Assembly: GCF_019175285.1 (NCBI RefSeq)
Contig: NC_056526.1
Location: forward strand, 16,499,518 to 16,563,517
Origin: Sceloporus undulatus
Lineage: Eukaryota; Chordata; Lepidosauria; Squamata; Phrynosomatidae
Reading direction: 5' to 3'
DNA: 64,000 nucleotides
The notes below the pieces were generated by a model. It ran no database searches and was not told where the DNA came from. It saw only the letters and a list, made by a program, of their open reading frames with translations. Positions 49,901-53,044 of the stretch are shown piece by piece (the stretch's first letter is position 1; every line of letters begins with the position of its first letter). The translations under genes and the position numbers were made by a program.

Positions 49901-52471
49901 GAAGGAGCTTTAAAGGTGGTTCAAAGTGCTGAAGCTATTTTGATGATGGGATTCAGCACTTTGGACAGCTCCCTTAAAGTTCAGAACCAGCTCCAACAAA
50001 CAATAGCTGGAATCCTGTTAGTGACATGGGTAAGGGTAAGTCCACTTGTATATATCTTTGAGAGGGAGGGTTGTTATTAAAACTGGTATTCTCTTAAACT
50101 ATCCACAATATCCCTGATTCACCATTTAGCCACTGCAGACCCTTCTCAGCCATTTCTTGGCTTGTGGAGAACAGGGGGAATTGGAGAAGCATCTGACTAT
50201 GTTCTGTACCCAGATGCTGAAACCTCTGTATGATGGCAATAGGTCTCATCAGTCTGTGCCTGACTATGGCAACATAGCCACACGCTTCTTTGACACCATT
50301 CTACCATTCTCCACCAGAGTGGCTGTACGAGGGGGACCTACAGTGACTAAACATTAAGTCTGATAGAGTCTTGATAGAAAACATGTGGCGTAATTGTTCC
50401 TGCAGCACTATTAGATCACACTGTGGCATAGAGTATCCTAGTCATTGTTTGCAGAGTGTGCATACATTTTCCAGTCAGCAGAAACCCCCACAAATTGGGA
50501 ATTGCCTGGTTCTGACAGGCAATTCCCAATTTACACACAAGTGTATTACTGTGTGTAAAGAAAGATTATCCCATTCTAGTTTCTGAAGAGGAGGAAAGCA
50601 CATCCAAACAGACAGGATGTATGTCCACTACATGTCCTGTGATGGACACTGATTTCTCCCTTATATCTTTATATTCTTTAGCACTGTAAATGTTGGTGTA
50701 TGAATAAGATGCCGATTGCCCTTAAGGGTTCACCAATACCATCATTCCTACTTCTCTATCCTTGTAACTGTGCAGTATTCTTTGTAGTCATAGGTAGGAG
50801 GGTTTAGATAACCTTCTGCCCTCAATATTCATGGATCATATGAAGAAGGATAGAGTACTGTGTACAGTACTCATTCATGAACTGATTAATTGATTTGTTA
50901 AAATCCTTCTAATGTCTATAATTTTTTCCATACAGGTGACTGGTTTCCAAATATTCTAAATGAGGGCAAATTGGAGAGATTTTACTTTTTCTTGGCCTCA
51001 TTAATGATGATTAATACTTTGGGCTTCTGGATTATTTCACATAGGTAAATCCTTAGATATTCAGCATTTACATCTGTTTCCACTGGGAGAAGCCTTTTCT
51101 GGTTAAAGGAGTTTTGCTTGCTTCCAGCAATATTGACTCCAATGGCATGGAGGTGGCCATGATTCTGCTTAGGCTTTTGGGTTGGTCTCTTCAGAACTGG
51201 TGAATGACAGTAATGCCAGAAAATGATATCAAGACAAGCTTCTAATGCAGGAGAAGATATGGTCACTTGGTAGTAAGGCTGCCTAGAGTTGGCTGCACTG
51301 GAGTAGCCAGATGGAATTGGGGGAAAACTCCCTGTCTTACTCAGGCCCCATTCCCACTTACATTTAAACCAGTTTGTGATGAATCAATTCCAAAGGTCCA
51401 TCGATCCTACTATGGAAGTGGATCTTTTCCTTATCCCCCTATAATCGCTTCTTTTTGAGCACAATTGTCCCCACTAGTTTGCACCACTTCAAAATGTGTG
51501 TTAGTCATCTGAACATCATCAGATGATGTAAGCAGCAGCCTAGCTTGGGGCCTGTTTTTTTTTTTTAATTGATAGAAGATTTGATTCATTGGTTTTGCAA
51601 CTGCATGTCTCACTGAGCTGTTGTCGGCCCAATTGCCCAGCTTGCCATCTGAGTAATTGCAAGTAGTTGCAAAATGAATGAATCAAATTTTCTATCATTT
51701 TTTTAAACAAAATCATGCAACCATAGGTCGCACCACAAACACAAAGGCAGTGCTGGGGGGGAGGGGGGAGAAATGGTGGATCTACCAAAAACTGAAGAGG
51801 GATGGTAAAGACTCTTCTGTGATTAGTCCCTCCCTTCCAAAATTATGCGATTCAGATCTGTCATTCCCACTTGTTGAACACACTTCAAAATCGAGATTTT
51901 TTTTTTAAAAAAAACCACCAAAGAACTAGTGTCAGGAAAGAGCAGATTTTTTTGCATTTCCCTCACTTCATCATGATTGAAACCAATCACAATAGGATTG
52001 GGACTGGTTTCAAATGGGAACGATGGTCATATAACCCGATCAGCAATTCGCTTTAAATCATAGTGGAAACGCAGTCAGAGACACCTTCTCTGAGTCCATA
52101 GACCTATGCATCAAATATGAGGTGTCTGACCCTGAGAAAAGAAATGATGTTGGGGTGGAGCGACCATTTGTTCACGTTAGGATAAGACCATTCAATCTAT
52201 CCCTTGTTCTCATTCTCTCTGAATATTTTTATTGGACTTGAATGATATTAAATATATTTGGCACACCCAAATATTATGTTGTACTGCACAGCAAACGTGG
52301 CTTTATTTATTTTTGTTTTGCAGATACAATAACCTGCGGCAAGATTATGATGAAGGATTCAGAGGGAGTCTTCTTCAAGAGCAACTTTTACAGCATGAGA
52401 AATCACTTAAATTTTATGACAGTATCCTGGATTGTCCCTCGCCTTTGTCCCCTGTGGAGAATCCCCTGTGA
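10043..52471 (+). CDS. SLC15A5: SLC15A5, orphan POT/PTR2-family solute carrier (nine coding exons, spliced)
   Basis: Predicted polytopic membrane transporter of the proton-coupled oligopeptide family (SLC15). The substrate of SLC15A5 is not established. Joining nine exons with GT-AG borders gives 1737 coding bases and 578 residues, against 579 recalled for human SLC15A5. Recognition rests on stretches shared with the human protein, including [33 protein letters not shown] and HEKSLKFY. About twelve hydrophobic segments are visible, with a cytoplasm-like loop around residues 245-300 between the two six-helix halves. The PTR2 signature region reads [10 protein letters not shown] at 195-204. The ATG at 10043 has a purine (G) at -3. 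The family motif ExxER appears as DLCEK at 49-53, and the motif after helix 2 is eroded. Introns 2 and 7 are the longest and are full of transposons. No frame-breaking change was seen. Confidence 0.93.
10706..10812. mobile_element. Palindromic MITE fragment (intron 1)
   Basis: CCAGATATTGTTGGGCTGCA with an inverted partner around GGGAGCTGCAATC...CTGGAGG. The type (CCAGATGTTGTTGGACTAC...) is common in reptile DNA. Pieces also lie at 41703-41775, near 60780, and at about 61180-61260. Confidence 0.5.
11367..11589 (+). CDS. SLC15A5: SLC15A5 coding exon 2
   Basis: Acceptor TTACAG at 11361-11366, donor GTCAGT from 11590. Encodes residues 120-194 ([15 protein letters not shown], then [14 protein letters not shown] and MTFFNW). 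The GSGGI stretch is the counterpart of the conserved glycine motif of helix 4 in POT carriers. Confidence 0.93.
11779..11943. mobile_element. Family A MITE, partial (intron 2)
   Basis: Contains CACCAGAGCTCTCTGGC and CAGAATTCCATGGCATTGAG with GGTACCAGATGCAGCC at the right end. Confidence 0.6.
12165..12760 (-). mobile_element. Family H element interrupted by simple repeats
   Basis: Minus-strand pieces at 12165-12240 (CCTCTGCCATCTCAC...) and about 12590-12760 (CAAGTGCAAAAGTAGTTTG...) flank a dinucleotide- and tetranucleotide-rich stretch. It resembles the copy at 2325. Confidence 0.5.
12255..12420. repeat. (CA)n and (GATA)n simple repeats
   Basis: Imperfect CA runs at both ends and a GATAGATAGAT run near 12357. 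The segment 12290-12330 is partly echoed, inverted, at 12370-12395. Confidence 0.8.
12956..12980. repeat. (TG)n followed by a G run
   Basis: A short GT repeat runs into about 13 consecutive G bases. Confidence 0.85.
13443..13722 (+). mobile_element. tRNA-derived SINE with a tiny insertion
   Basis: The head contains the B box GGTTCGAATCC at about 13507, then CTGGGTGACCTTGGGCAAG, and the tail CATAAGTCAGAAGTGACTTG with AACAACAA. A 26-bp foreign piece at 13600-13625 lies between two copies of ATCCTTCTTTG. Confidence 0.85.
13723..14803. other. Intron 2 stretch with nothing recognised
   Basis: Apart from a short C run at 14366 and an ACAC run at 14401, no repeat family, RNA or exon was identified. 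Confidence 0.4.
14804..15038. mobile_element. Palindromic MITE, family D (complete)
   Basis: Left arm GGGCCCAAACAGACAGG...AAAATAAAGCTGCTTTGGGT; right arm AGCAGCTTTATTTTGGTCTG. The arms are about 110 bases and nearly complementary. A sister copy at 32563 shows a TTA target duplication. Confidence 0.75.
15040..15925 (-). mobile_element. L2-like LINE 3' part with nested CR1 piece
   Basis: Minus-strand reading frames include [21 protein letters not shown] and SFKSELKTF, a C-terminal pattern shared with the L2 copy at 53045-54240. The 3' end reads GCACTTTACAGAC, as at 53070. It is multiply disrupted and interrupted by CR1 at 15123-15320. Confidence 0.7.
15123..15320 (+). mobile_element. CR1 LINE 3' terminus
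   Basis: CACTTCCTGACAGTAAGGGC, then GGTTGGACTGGATGGCCC, ending in repeated ATTCTATG. A heavily 5'-truncated insertion in the L2-like sequence. Confidence 0.85.
16275..16497. mobile_element. Palindromic MITE, family B (complete)
   Basis: Ends GGGGCCCATTCACACTAC and GTAGTGTGAATGGCCCCC are inverted repeats. The internal arms carry ACCACTTTAGCTGTCATGGC and TGGTTAAATTGGAATAATA. It is non-coding. Confidence 0.7.
16498..17213. other. Intron 2 stretch with nothing recognised
   Basis: AT-rich sequence without recognisable repeats or exons. Confidence 0.4.
17214..17577. mobile_element. Family A MITE with nested Tigger-like element
   Basis: The left arm starts ACATCTGCACTGTAGAAATA. The right arm is cut after GCCAAACTGCATTA and resumes with TATTTTCACAGTACAGATAC. 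The duplicated TA marks the insertion. Confidence 0.7.
17413..17554 (+). mobile_element. Tigger-like MITE
   Basis: CAGTGGGCCCTTGCTATTC at the left and AAGAAAGGCTGACTG at the right, with TA on both sides. Shortened inside relative to the copy at 2635. Confidence 0.75.
17795..18120. mobile_element. Two SINE pieces
   Basis: 17795-17848 is a plus-strand SINE tail (GGGTCACCATAAATTG, then CAACAA). 17888-18120 is a nearly full minus-strand copy with body CCATTGCCATCCTCTGAGGC and a tRNA-like head. Confidence 0.75.
18404..18634 (+). mobile_element. tRNA-derived SINE
   Basis: Starts AGAGCCACCATAATGTAGTG and ends TAAGTCAGAAATGACTTGAT with CACACAACAGCAGCAAC. The B box is mutated (AGTCCAAATC). Confidence 0.8.
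18690..18944. mobile_element. hAT-like non-autonomous remnant beside the gap
   Basis: The left part reads AGTTCTTATCCTATGGCCCA and the right part CAAACGGTTAAGAACC. The ends are inverted and resemble Charlie-type hAT termini. The right end is cut by the run of N. Confidence 0.45.
18945..18954. other. Assembly gap (10 N)
   Basis: Ten unknown bases; the true length of the missing sequence cannot be known from the window. Confidence 0.99.
19279..19800. mobile_element. Family B MITE containing a hAT-like element containing a SINE
   Basis: Family B flanks (AGTTTGATACCACTTTAACT at 19279; CTAGAAGAGAATTCTACATC near 19763) enclose a hAT-like element of about 19390-19752, with ends GCAGTGCTTCTCA and TGAGTAGCACTGC. 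That element encloses a minus-strand SINE at 19427-19657, giving three layers of insertion. Confidence 0.6.
19427..19657 (-). mobile_element. tRNA-derived SINE (innermost layer)
   Basis: Tail TGTGTCTTCAAGTCATTTCTG, body with CCCCTGAGGCTGAGAGC, head with CAGGGACTTGAATCCTGG on the plus strand. Confidence 0.8.
19800..20060 (+). mobile_element. Family A MITE fragment followed by a partial SINE
   Basis: 19800-19975 carries GCTGCATCCACACAGCAAG and the left arm and centre of family A. 19976-20060 is a 5' SINE piece with CAGGGTTTGAATCCC and CTGGGTGACCTTAGG. Confidence 0.6.
20094..20331 (-). mobile_element. tRNA-derived SINE
   Basis: A nearly complete minus-strand copy. It contains GTGTGCCTTCAAGTCGTTTC and CAAACCCTGGTCTCCAGAG. 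Confidence 0.85.
20345..20985 (+). mobile_element. CR1 LINE reverse-transcriptase fragment
   Basis: The frame from 20646 reads [19 protein letters not shown] and then [19 protein letters not shown]. This matches the CR1 pattern GVPQGS...FADDTKLGG. The catalytic FADD is FADH here and earlier frames are broken, so the copy is dead. Confidence 0.85.
20990..22508. other. Intron 2 stretch, mostly unassigned
   Basis: Only the repeat at 21238-21340 was recognised. The open frames at 21628-21883 on both strands have no recognised domain. Confidence 0.4.
21238..21340 (+). mobile_element. Dispersed repeat with hammerhead-like core
   Basis: CTGAAGA at 21247-21253, a six-pair stem (GCCAGC at 21255-21260 with GCTGGT at 21272-21277), then GAAACGTC at 21278-21285. 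It continues to AACATGGCCTCATAGCCCAG. I know this repeat type from other squamates. A Penelope-like origin is suspected but not shown. Confidence 0.5.
22509..22788. mobile_element. Fold-back element with about 110-base arms
   Basis: TTTACCT...AGCTTAATTCAGGAGGCATC at the left is answered by GATGCCACCCGAATTAAGCT...AGGTAAA at the right. Inner arm parts GGTTTTTGCCACC and GGCAAAAACC also pair. It lies just before exon 3. Confidence 0.65.
23008..23177 (+). CDS. SLC15A5: SLC15A5 coding exon 3
   Basis: Acceptor CCCTTCAG, donor GTAAGG. Completes W194 and encodes [10 protein letters not shown] (PTR2 signature region) in helix 5, then helix 6 ([16 protein letters not shown]) and MIYQPSK at the start of the central loop. 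It ends in phase 1. Confidence 0.94.
23315..23672. mobile_element. GC-rich MITE-like insertion (intron 3)
   Basis: GATACAGACAGGCGACTTCA at the left and CAGTCTGTACCGGGCC at the right form short inverted ends. The inside holds several GC-rich hairpins. Open frames here are by-products of base composition. Confidence 0.5.
23740..24452 (+). mobile_element. Family H element with an internal insertion
   Basis: Starts CATATCCTCCAACATTTC. The body matches to about 23992 and resumes at about 24360 (TTTGAGTAAGCTGAGGAC). The 370 bases between are unassigned. Confidence 0.55.
24985..25055 (-). mobile_element. CR1 3' terminus fragment
   Basis: AATCATAGAGTTGGAAG followed by CATCAAGTCCAACCCCCTGCC is the reverse complement of the CR1 3' end. 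Confidence 0.8.
25128..25348 (+). CDS. SLC15A5: SLC15A5 coding exon 4
   Basis: Acceptor TCCCCAG, donor GTGAGT, ending in phase 0. Encodes the hydrophilic central loop (residues about 251-303, with [10 protein letters not shown] and YSE) and helix 7 ([16 protein letters not shown]). Confidence 0.94.
25508..25870. mobile_element. Family A MITE with (AAT)n and LINE-like tail inserted
   Basis: Family A left end CTACGCTGCAGAAATAAT; right arm from about 25674 to AGTGGTGTCAGGCTGCATTA. Between them lie the AAT microsatellite at 25531-25588 and a piece reading ACCGCTATTCCGCAATGATC...CCTCCAACC, which also occurs inverted at 56404-56545. Confidence 0.55.
25531..25588. repeat. (AAT)n microsatellite
   Basis: About 19 uninterrupted AAT units. 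Confidence 0.95.
26300..26551. mobile_element. hAT-like element with perfect 8-bp target duplication
   Basis: GTTCTAGG at 26292-26299 is repeated at 26552-26559. The ends TCAGGGATAGTGAACCTTTT and AAAGGTTCAGCACCACG are imperfect inverted repeats of hAT type. No transposase frame. An inner piece recurs near 27420-27465. Confidence 0.8.
26725..27300. mobile_element. hAT-like element enclosing a family H copy
   Basis: The ends CCACTGCTTCTCAAGG and GGGTAGCACTGCTCTA are inverted and match the hAT-like element at 19390-19752. The family H copy at 26827-27200 sits inside. Confidence 0.6.
26827..27200 (+). mobile_element. Family H element, complete copy
   Basis: Starts CATACCCTCTAATGTTTCAC and ends GGGAGTTGGGTATG. 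TGTTTC occurs just before and just after the copy, suggesting a partly decayed 8-bp duplication. It is the best reference copy of the family in this window. Confidence 0.7.
27301..28773. other. Intron 4 stretch, mostly unassigned
   Basis: Contains a fragment at 27420-27465 similar to 26344-26390 and a run of 12 G at 28381-28392. No other recognised element. Confidence 0.4.
28774..28947. mobile_element. Fold-back element, arms about 92% complementary
   Basis: GCTGAAGATTTTCAGACACA at the left and TGTGTCTGAAAATCTTCAGC at the right. The roughly 83-base arms differ at about seven positions and enclose a very short loop near 28860. It lies in SLC15A5 intron 4, so it is transcribed. Confidence 0.75.
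28953..28982. repeat. Short inverted repeat
   Basis: GTAGTCTTCCGATC pairs with GATCGGGAGACTAC with one mismatch, directly after the fold-back element. Confidence 0.7.
28984..29133 (+). mobile_element. 5'-truncated tRNA-derived SINE
   Basis: B box GGTTCGAATCC, CCACTCAGCCATGGGAACCC, and tail CATAAGTCAGAAATGATTTC followed by CAACAACAAC. Confidence 0.8.
29525..29690. mobile_element. Family B MITE, diverged
   Basis: ATTCCAATTTTAATGTCCTG...AGTTTAGGGAGG and CAGCCAGAGAGTTCTAGTGCC resemble the left arm and centre of family B. It lies just upstream of exon 5. Confidence 0.4.
29883..30069 (+). CDS. SLC15A5: SLC15A5 coding exon 5
   Basis: Acceptor TTTCACACTAG at 29872-29882, donor GTGAGT at 30070. Encodes [11 protein letters not shown], then helix 8 ([24 protein letters not shown]) and CLSTCLF. 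It ends in phase 1. Confidence 0.92.
30440..30870. mobile_element. Family B MITE split by a SINE
   Basis: Left arm at 30440-30545 (GATACTCCTTGAATTGCCATGG...); right arm at 30771-30870 (CAGTTAAAGCAGTATCAAAATGG...). A minus-strand SINE at 30546-30770 divides them. Confidence 0.6.
30546..30770 (-). mobile_element. tRNA-derived SINE
   Basis: Contains CTATGCCTCCAAGTCATT, the body CCATTACCTTCCTCTGAGG, and head CAAGGATTCAAACCTTGG. Confidence 0.8.
30871..31480. other. Intron 5 stretch with nothing recognised
   Basis: No exon or known repeat identified. Confidence 0.4.
31480..33540 (+). mobile_element. CR1 LINE endonuclease-region fragment with insertions
   Basis: Near 31535 the frame gives ITETWWDG-like sequence (TAACAGAGACCTGGTGGGATG) and NNLFKRNK. 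From 32335 come [11 protein letters not shown] and [13 protein letters not shown], then DHVMLEF after 32820. This order fits the CR1 endonuclease domain. A block at about 31680-32200 of unknown type and a family D MITE at 32563-32793 interrupt it. The later part (33060-33540) is degraded. Confidence 0.75.
32563..32793. mobile_element. Family D MITE with TTA target duplication (Harbinger-like)
   Basis: Starts GGGCCCGAACAAACAGGCC and ends GGCCTGTCTGTTCAGGCCC. TTA stands at 32560-32562 and again at 32794-32796. A 3-bp TTA duplication is typical of PIF/Harbinger elements. It interrupts the CR1 fragment, whose frame context resumes afterwards. Confidence 0.8.
33788..33938. mobile_element. Small fold-back element
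   Basis: CCAGACTGAAAACTG and GGGAATTTCAGCAGG at the left pair with CCTGCTGAAATTCCC and CAGTTTTCACTCTGG at the right. Arms about 65 bases. Confidence 0.6.
33945..34188 (+). mobile_element. tRNA-derived SINE
   Basis: AGTGCAGTGTAATGGTTTGAG, CTGGAGACCAGGTTTCAAAT, and the tail CATAAGTTGGAAACATCTTC with CAACAACAACAA. Confidence 0.85.
34189..35472. other. Intron 5 stretch, mostly unassigned
   Basis: A GC-rich piece near 34410-34540 contains TTATCGCAC, like the ends of the fold-back at 6236. The region 35190-35470 is GC-rich, with overlapping frames on both strands but no domain. Confidence 0.4.
35473..35621 (-). mobile_element. Partial tRNA-derived SINE
   Basis: CATTTCTGACTTATGGTGACC, CTTGCCCAAGGTCATCC, and CAGGATTCGAACCCTGG on the plus strand (minus-strand B box GGTTCGAATCC). 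Confidence 0.8.
35672..35912 (-). mobile_element. L2-like LINE 3' end with (ATT)n tail
   Basis: An ATT microsatellite of about 45 bases is followed by TTTGTATAGTGCTGTAGATT and CAGCGCTGTACATACAAACA, similar to 53060-53160. Confidence 0.65.
35913..36840. other. Intron 5 end, nothing recognised
   Basis: AT-rich, with a pyrimidine-rich run at 36510-36580. No repeat family identified. Confidence 0.4.
36851..37039 (+). CDS. SLC15A5: SLC15A5 coding exon 6
   Basis: Acceptor TACCCAG at 36844-36850, donor GTAAGA at 37040. Encodes helix 9 ([20 protein letters not shown]) and helix 10 ([14 protein letters not shown]). This acceptor keeps the same spacing as the recalled human protein. A second in-frame AG six bases downstream (TTGTAG, 36851-36856) could also be used. 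Confidence 0.92.
37453..37680 (+). mobile_element. Tigger-like MITE, sister of 2635-2863
   Basis: CAGTGGACCCTTGTTATAC to AAGAAGGGCTGACTG, flanked by TA on both sides. Close in length and sequence to the copy at 2635. A family H start fragment (CATACCCTCCAATGTTTCAC) lies just before, at 37383. Confidence 0.85.
37681..38380. other. Intron 6 stretch
   Basis: Holds a run of C at about 37811-37829 and short (AT)-rich repeats near 38190-38220. No known element. Confidence 0.45.
38390..38521 (+). CDS. SLC15A5: SLC15A5 coding exon 7
   Basis: Acceptor TTTTACAAAG, donor GTGAAA (weaker than the others). Encodes [18 protein letters not shown] and helix 11 ([19 protein letters not shown]). It ends in phase 1. 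Confidence 0.92.
38522..40552. other. Intron 7, first part
   Basis: Mostly unassigned AT-rich sequence. A LINE 3' end on the minus strand lies at 39640-39790 (TTTTATTTCTACCCCGC, then CAAAGCGGCTTACAAT). Confidence 0.45.
40553..41105 (-). mobile_element. RTE/Bov-B-like LINE 3' fragment
   Basis: The minus strand encodes VYGCES (from TGTATGGTTGTGAAAGC) and further degraded frames of the C-terminal part. Its 3' end reads AAGTTGATTTGAGGGCAAAT plus AACAACAA, the same tail type as the SINEs. That shared tail supports the Bov-B assignment. Confidence 0.6.
41113..41320 (-). mobile_element. tRNA-derived SINE
   Basis: GTTGTGTGACTTTAAGACAAC, GAGCATGTGACTTGCCCAAG, and CGAAGATTTGAACTCTG on the plus strand. 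Adjacent to the Bov-B-like LINE. Confidence 0.75.
41385..41590 (+). mobile_element. 5S rRNA-derived SINE (5S-Sauria type)
   Basis: GCCCTGGTTAGTATTTAGAT, then GGGAAACTGCCAAGGAATAC and CAGATGCTGTA follow the 3' half of 5S rRNA. The tail CACCATAAGTTGACATATGAC matches the tRNA-headed SINEs. It is a retroposed copy, not a functional 5S gene. Confidence 0.8.
42340..42565 (-). mobile_element. Degraded LINE/SINE 3' region
   Basis: TTTTATTCGATCTGTTCTGT...CACAACAATGTGAGGAAAG and AACTAGATCAAGAACAGCTG resemble a widespread reptile repeat with CACAACAACCCTGTGAGG. Confidence 0.35.
42845..43325 (+). mobile_element. CR1 LINE 3' end
   Basis: The frame from 42860 reads [20 protein letters not shown] and then [20 protein letters not shown], the CR1 C-terminal pattern, followed by the 3' UTR and ATGATTC. 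A short foreign piece (TCACAGAATGATAGAGCTGG) at about 43052 looks like a CR1 terminus inserted in reverse. Confidence 0.85.
43915..44725 (-). mobile_element. CR1/L2-type LINE 3' part with nested SINE
   Basis: 43915-44066 and 44276-44400 are an A/T-rich 3' UTR on the minus strand. 44400-44725 encodes pieces such as [18 protein letters not shown] in broken frames. A plus-strand SINE at 44067-44275 interrupts it. Confidence 0.6.
44067..44275 (+). mobile_element. tRNA-derived SINE (nested)
   Basis: Contains CAGGGTTCAAATCCCTG, CAGCCATGGAAACC and GGGCAAGTCACATTG. The 3' tail is eroded. Confidence 0.75.
44943..45172 (+). mobile_element. tRNA-derived SINE
   Basis: CAGAGTGGTGTAGTGGTTTG, CAGGGTTCAAATCCCAG, CTGGGTGACCTTGGACAAG, and the tail CAACTTGAAGGCACACAAC. 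Confidence 0.85.
45173..45536 (+). mobile_element. Family H element, 5'-lacking copy
   Basis: GGTGAAGATGGCAAAAATTG at the left and GGGACAATAGGAGGGTATGC at the right. A short internal duplication (CAGCTTGCA) lies near 45390. Confidence 0.6.
45790..46195 (-). mobile_element. CR1 LINE 3' end
   Basis: Reverse complement of the CR1 C-terminus and 3' UTR: TTCCACTGTCAAACAGTTC, AGGTGGAATCACTTTTCCTG, and CAGCAGAAAACAAGTTC. Confidence 0.85.
46240..46460 (+). repeat. Unnamed dispersed repeat (family I), copy 1
   Basis: Shared with 55195-55415: TTTTCTGTCAG, ACAATCAGA, CTTTTTATACCAG and TTTATTTTAACCCAG occur in the same order. No function recognised. Confidence 0.6.
46615..46760 (+). mobile_element. Repeat with hammerhead-like hairpin, third copy
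   Basis: CTGAGGA at 46644-46650, stem GTAGAC/GTCTAC around TTAA, then AAAAGCTTATGC, CCAACTTCTTTC and CAGACTAACACAACTATG. Only one orientation is present here, unlike the inverted dimers at 1245 and 5955. Confidence 0.55.
46936..46972. repeat. (TTTA)n microsatellite
   Basis: About nine TTTA units, followed by a LINE-like 3' end motif. Confidence 0.9.
47150..47240. repeat. Short tandem array, unit about 24 bases
   Basis: TTAATTAATTAAATTTAATA with AACAG is repeated about two and a half times. Confidence 0.8.
47241..48349. other. Intron 7 stretch with nothing recognised
   Basis: No exon or known repeat identified. Confidence 0.4.
48350..48480. mobile_element. Partial palindromic MITE (TATACTCNANTATAAG type)
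   Basis: TATACTCAACTATAAGTTGACC is the degraded form of a squamate element whose ends I know as TATACTCGAGTATAAGCCGA. Only one side is clear. Confidence 0.4.
48758..48952. mobile_element. Family B MITE
   Basis: TCTCTTTCACACTACACAC at the left and GTGTAATGTGAAAGAGATC at the right are inverted ends. Confidence 0.65.
48953..50156. other. Intron 7 stretch with one inverted repeat
   Basis: A fold-back at about 49885-49998 pairs CTGAACTTTGAAGGAGCT with AGCTCCCTTAAAGTTCAG. A (TTTTG)n run lies near 49552. The rest is unassigned. Confidence 0.45.
50157..50357 (+). other. Unexplained open frame in intron 7
   Basis: 67 codons on the plus strand (start shown is TTG; no ATG until residue 15). The translation has a protein-like middle, [19 protein letters not shown] followed by [18 protein letters not shown] do not recognise it. 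It could be an exon-like or retrocopied fragment of a host gene, or chance. Confidence 0.25.
50492..50532. repeat. Perfect 17-bp inverted repeat
   Basis: AAATTGGGAATTGCCTG, loop GTTCTGA, CAGGCAATTCCCAATTT. It lies 404 bases before exon 8. Confidence 0.85.
50936..51044 (+). CDS. SLC15A5: SLC15A5 coding exon 8
   Basis: Acceptor TTTTTTCCATACAG, donor GTAAAT. Encodes [18 protein letters not shown] and helix 12 ([16 protein letters not shown]). It lies after a 12.4-kb intron. It ends in phase 2 within an arginine codon. Confidence 0.92.
51345..52075. mobile_element. Long imperfect inverted-repeat element in intron 8
   Basis: GGCCCCATTCCCACTTACAT near the left and ATCATAGTGGAAACGCAGTC near the right are loosely complementary. 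Inner pairs include CCACTTCAAAATGTGTG with CACACTTCAAAAT in direct sense, and GATAGAAGATTTGATTCATT at 51571 with AATGAATCAAATTTTCTATC at about 51681. It is probably a decayed DNA transposon. Confidence 0.4.
52324..52471 (+). CDS. SLC15A5: SLC15A5 coding exon 9 with stop
   Basis: Acceptor TTTTGTTTTGCAG. Encodes the cytoplasm-like tail [18 protein letters not shown], then [11 protein letters not shown] and the ending SPVENPL. Stop TGA at 52469-52471. HEKSLKFY is shared with the recalled human C-terminus. Confidence 0.92.
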
Positions 52472-52819
52472 AATCTTGCTCTGAAAACGTCTGGTTGAGC
52501 ACTTCGTATAGTCAGTCATCAGAGTATTGTGTCAGATTTTAATGATACGTTCTTTTCTGTGTTTATGAATGGACTTAACTATAACGGATTGTTGTTTGTC
52601 TTTTTCATGTCTTTATATACATTTTTAAATGCTGCCAGGTTGTTCCCATTTAGGCCCTGGTCCCCAGCTGTTCCAAACCACTTGCTTCCTTGACTATTTA
52701 GGAGACCCCCCTCAACTGACAGAGCCTTTTAAATGGCCAAGAGGAATATTTATCACTTTCATGTCCTGTATTGTATATATGACTTCACTTTAAAAAAAAA
52801 AAGAAGACTCTTCATATTT

Positions 52820-52825
52820 AATAAA
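52820..52825 (+). terminator. SLC15A5: Probable poly(A) signal of SLC15A5
   Basis: AATAAA lies about 350 bases after the stop codon. It is the first canonical signal in the 3' UTR. Cleavage would be expected around 52835-52850. Confidence 0.6.
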
Positions 52826-53044
52826 GTCTCCTATTACACAACCTTAAATCATCCTGCCCAAGTCTCATGTTTCAGCCAACTGGGTTTCTGTAAGATGTTG
52901 GGCAAATCCAGCAAAATAGACCATGAGCAGTGACAGGGAGCAGCATAGGTAATAGTAATGCTAATGGTTTAGTCAGTGGTGTCACTTGGGTTGATGTCAC
53001 CCCAGTGCAGTAAATCATGCTGCCAGCTCCAGGCTGCATGACAC

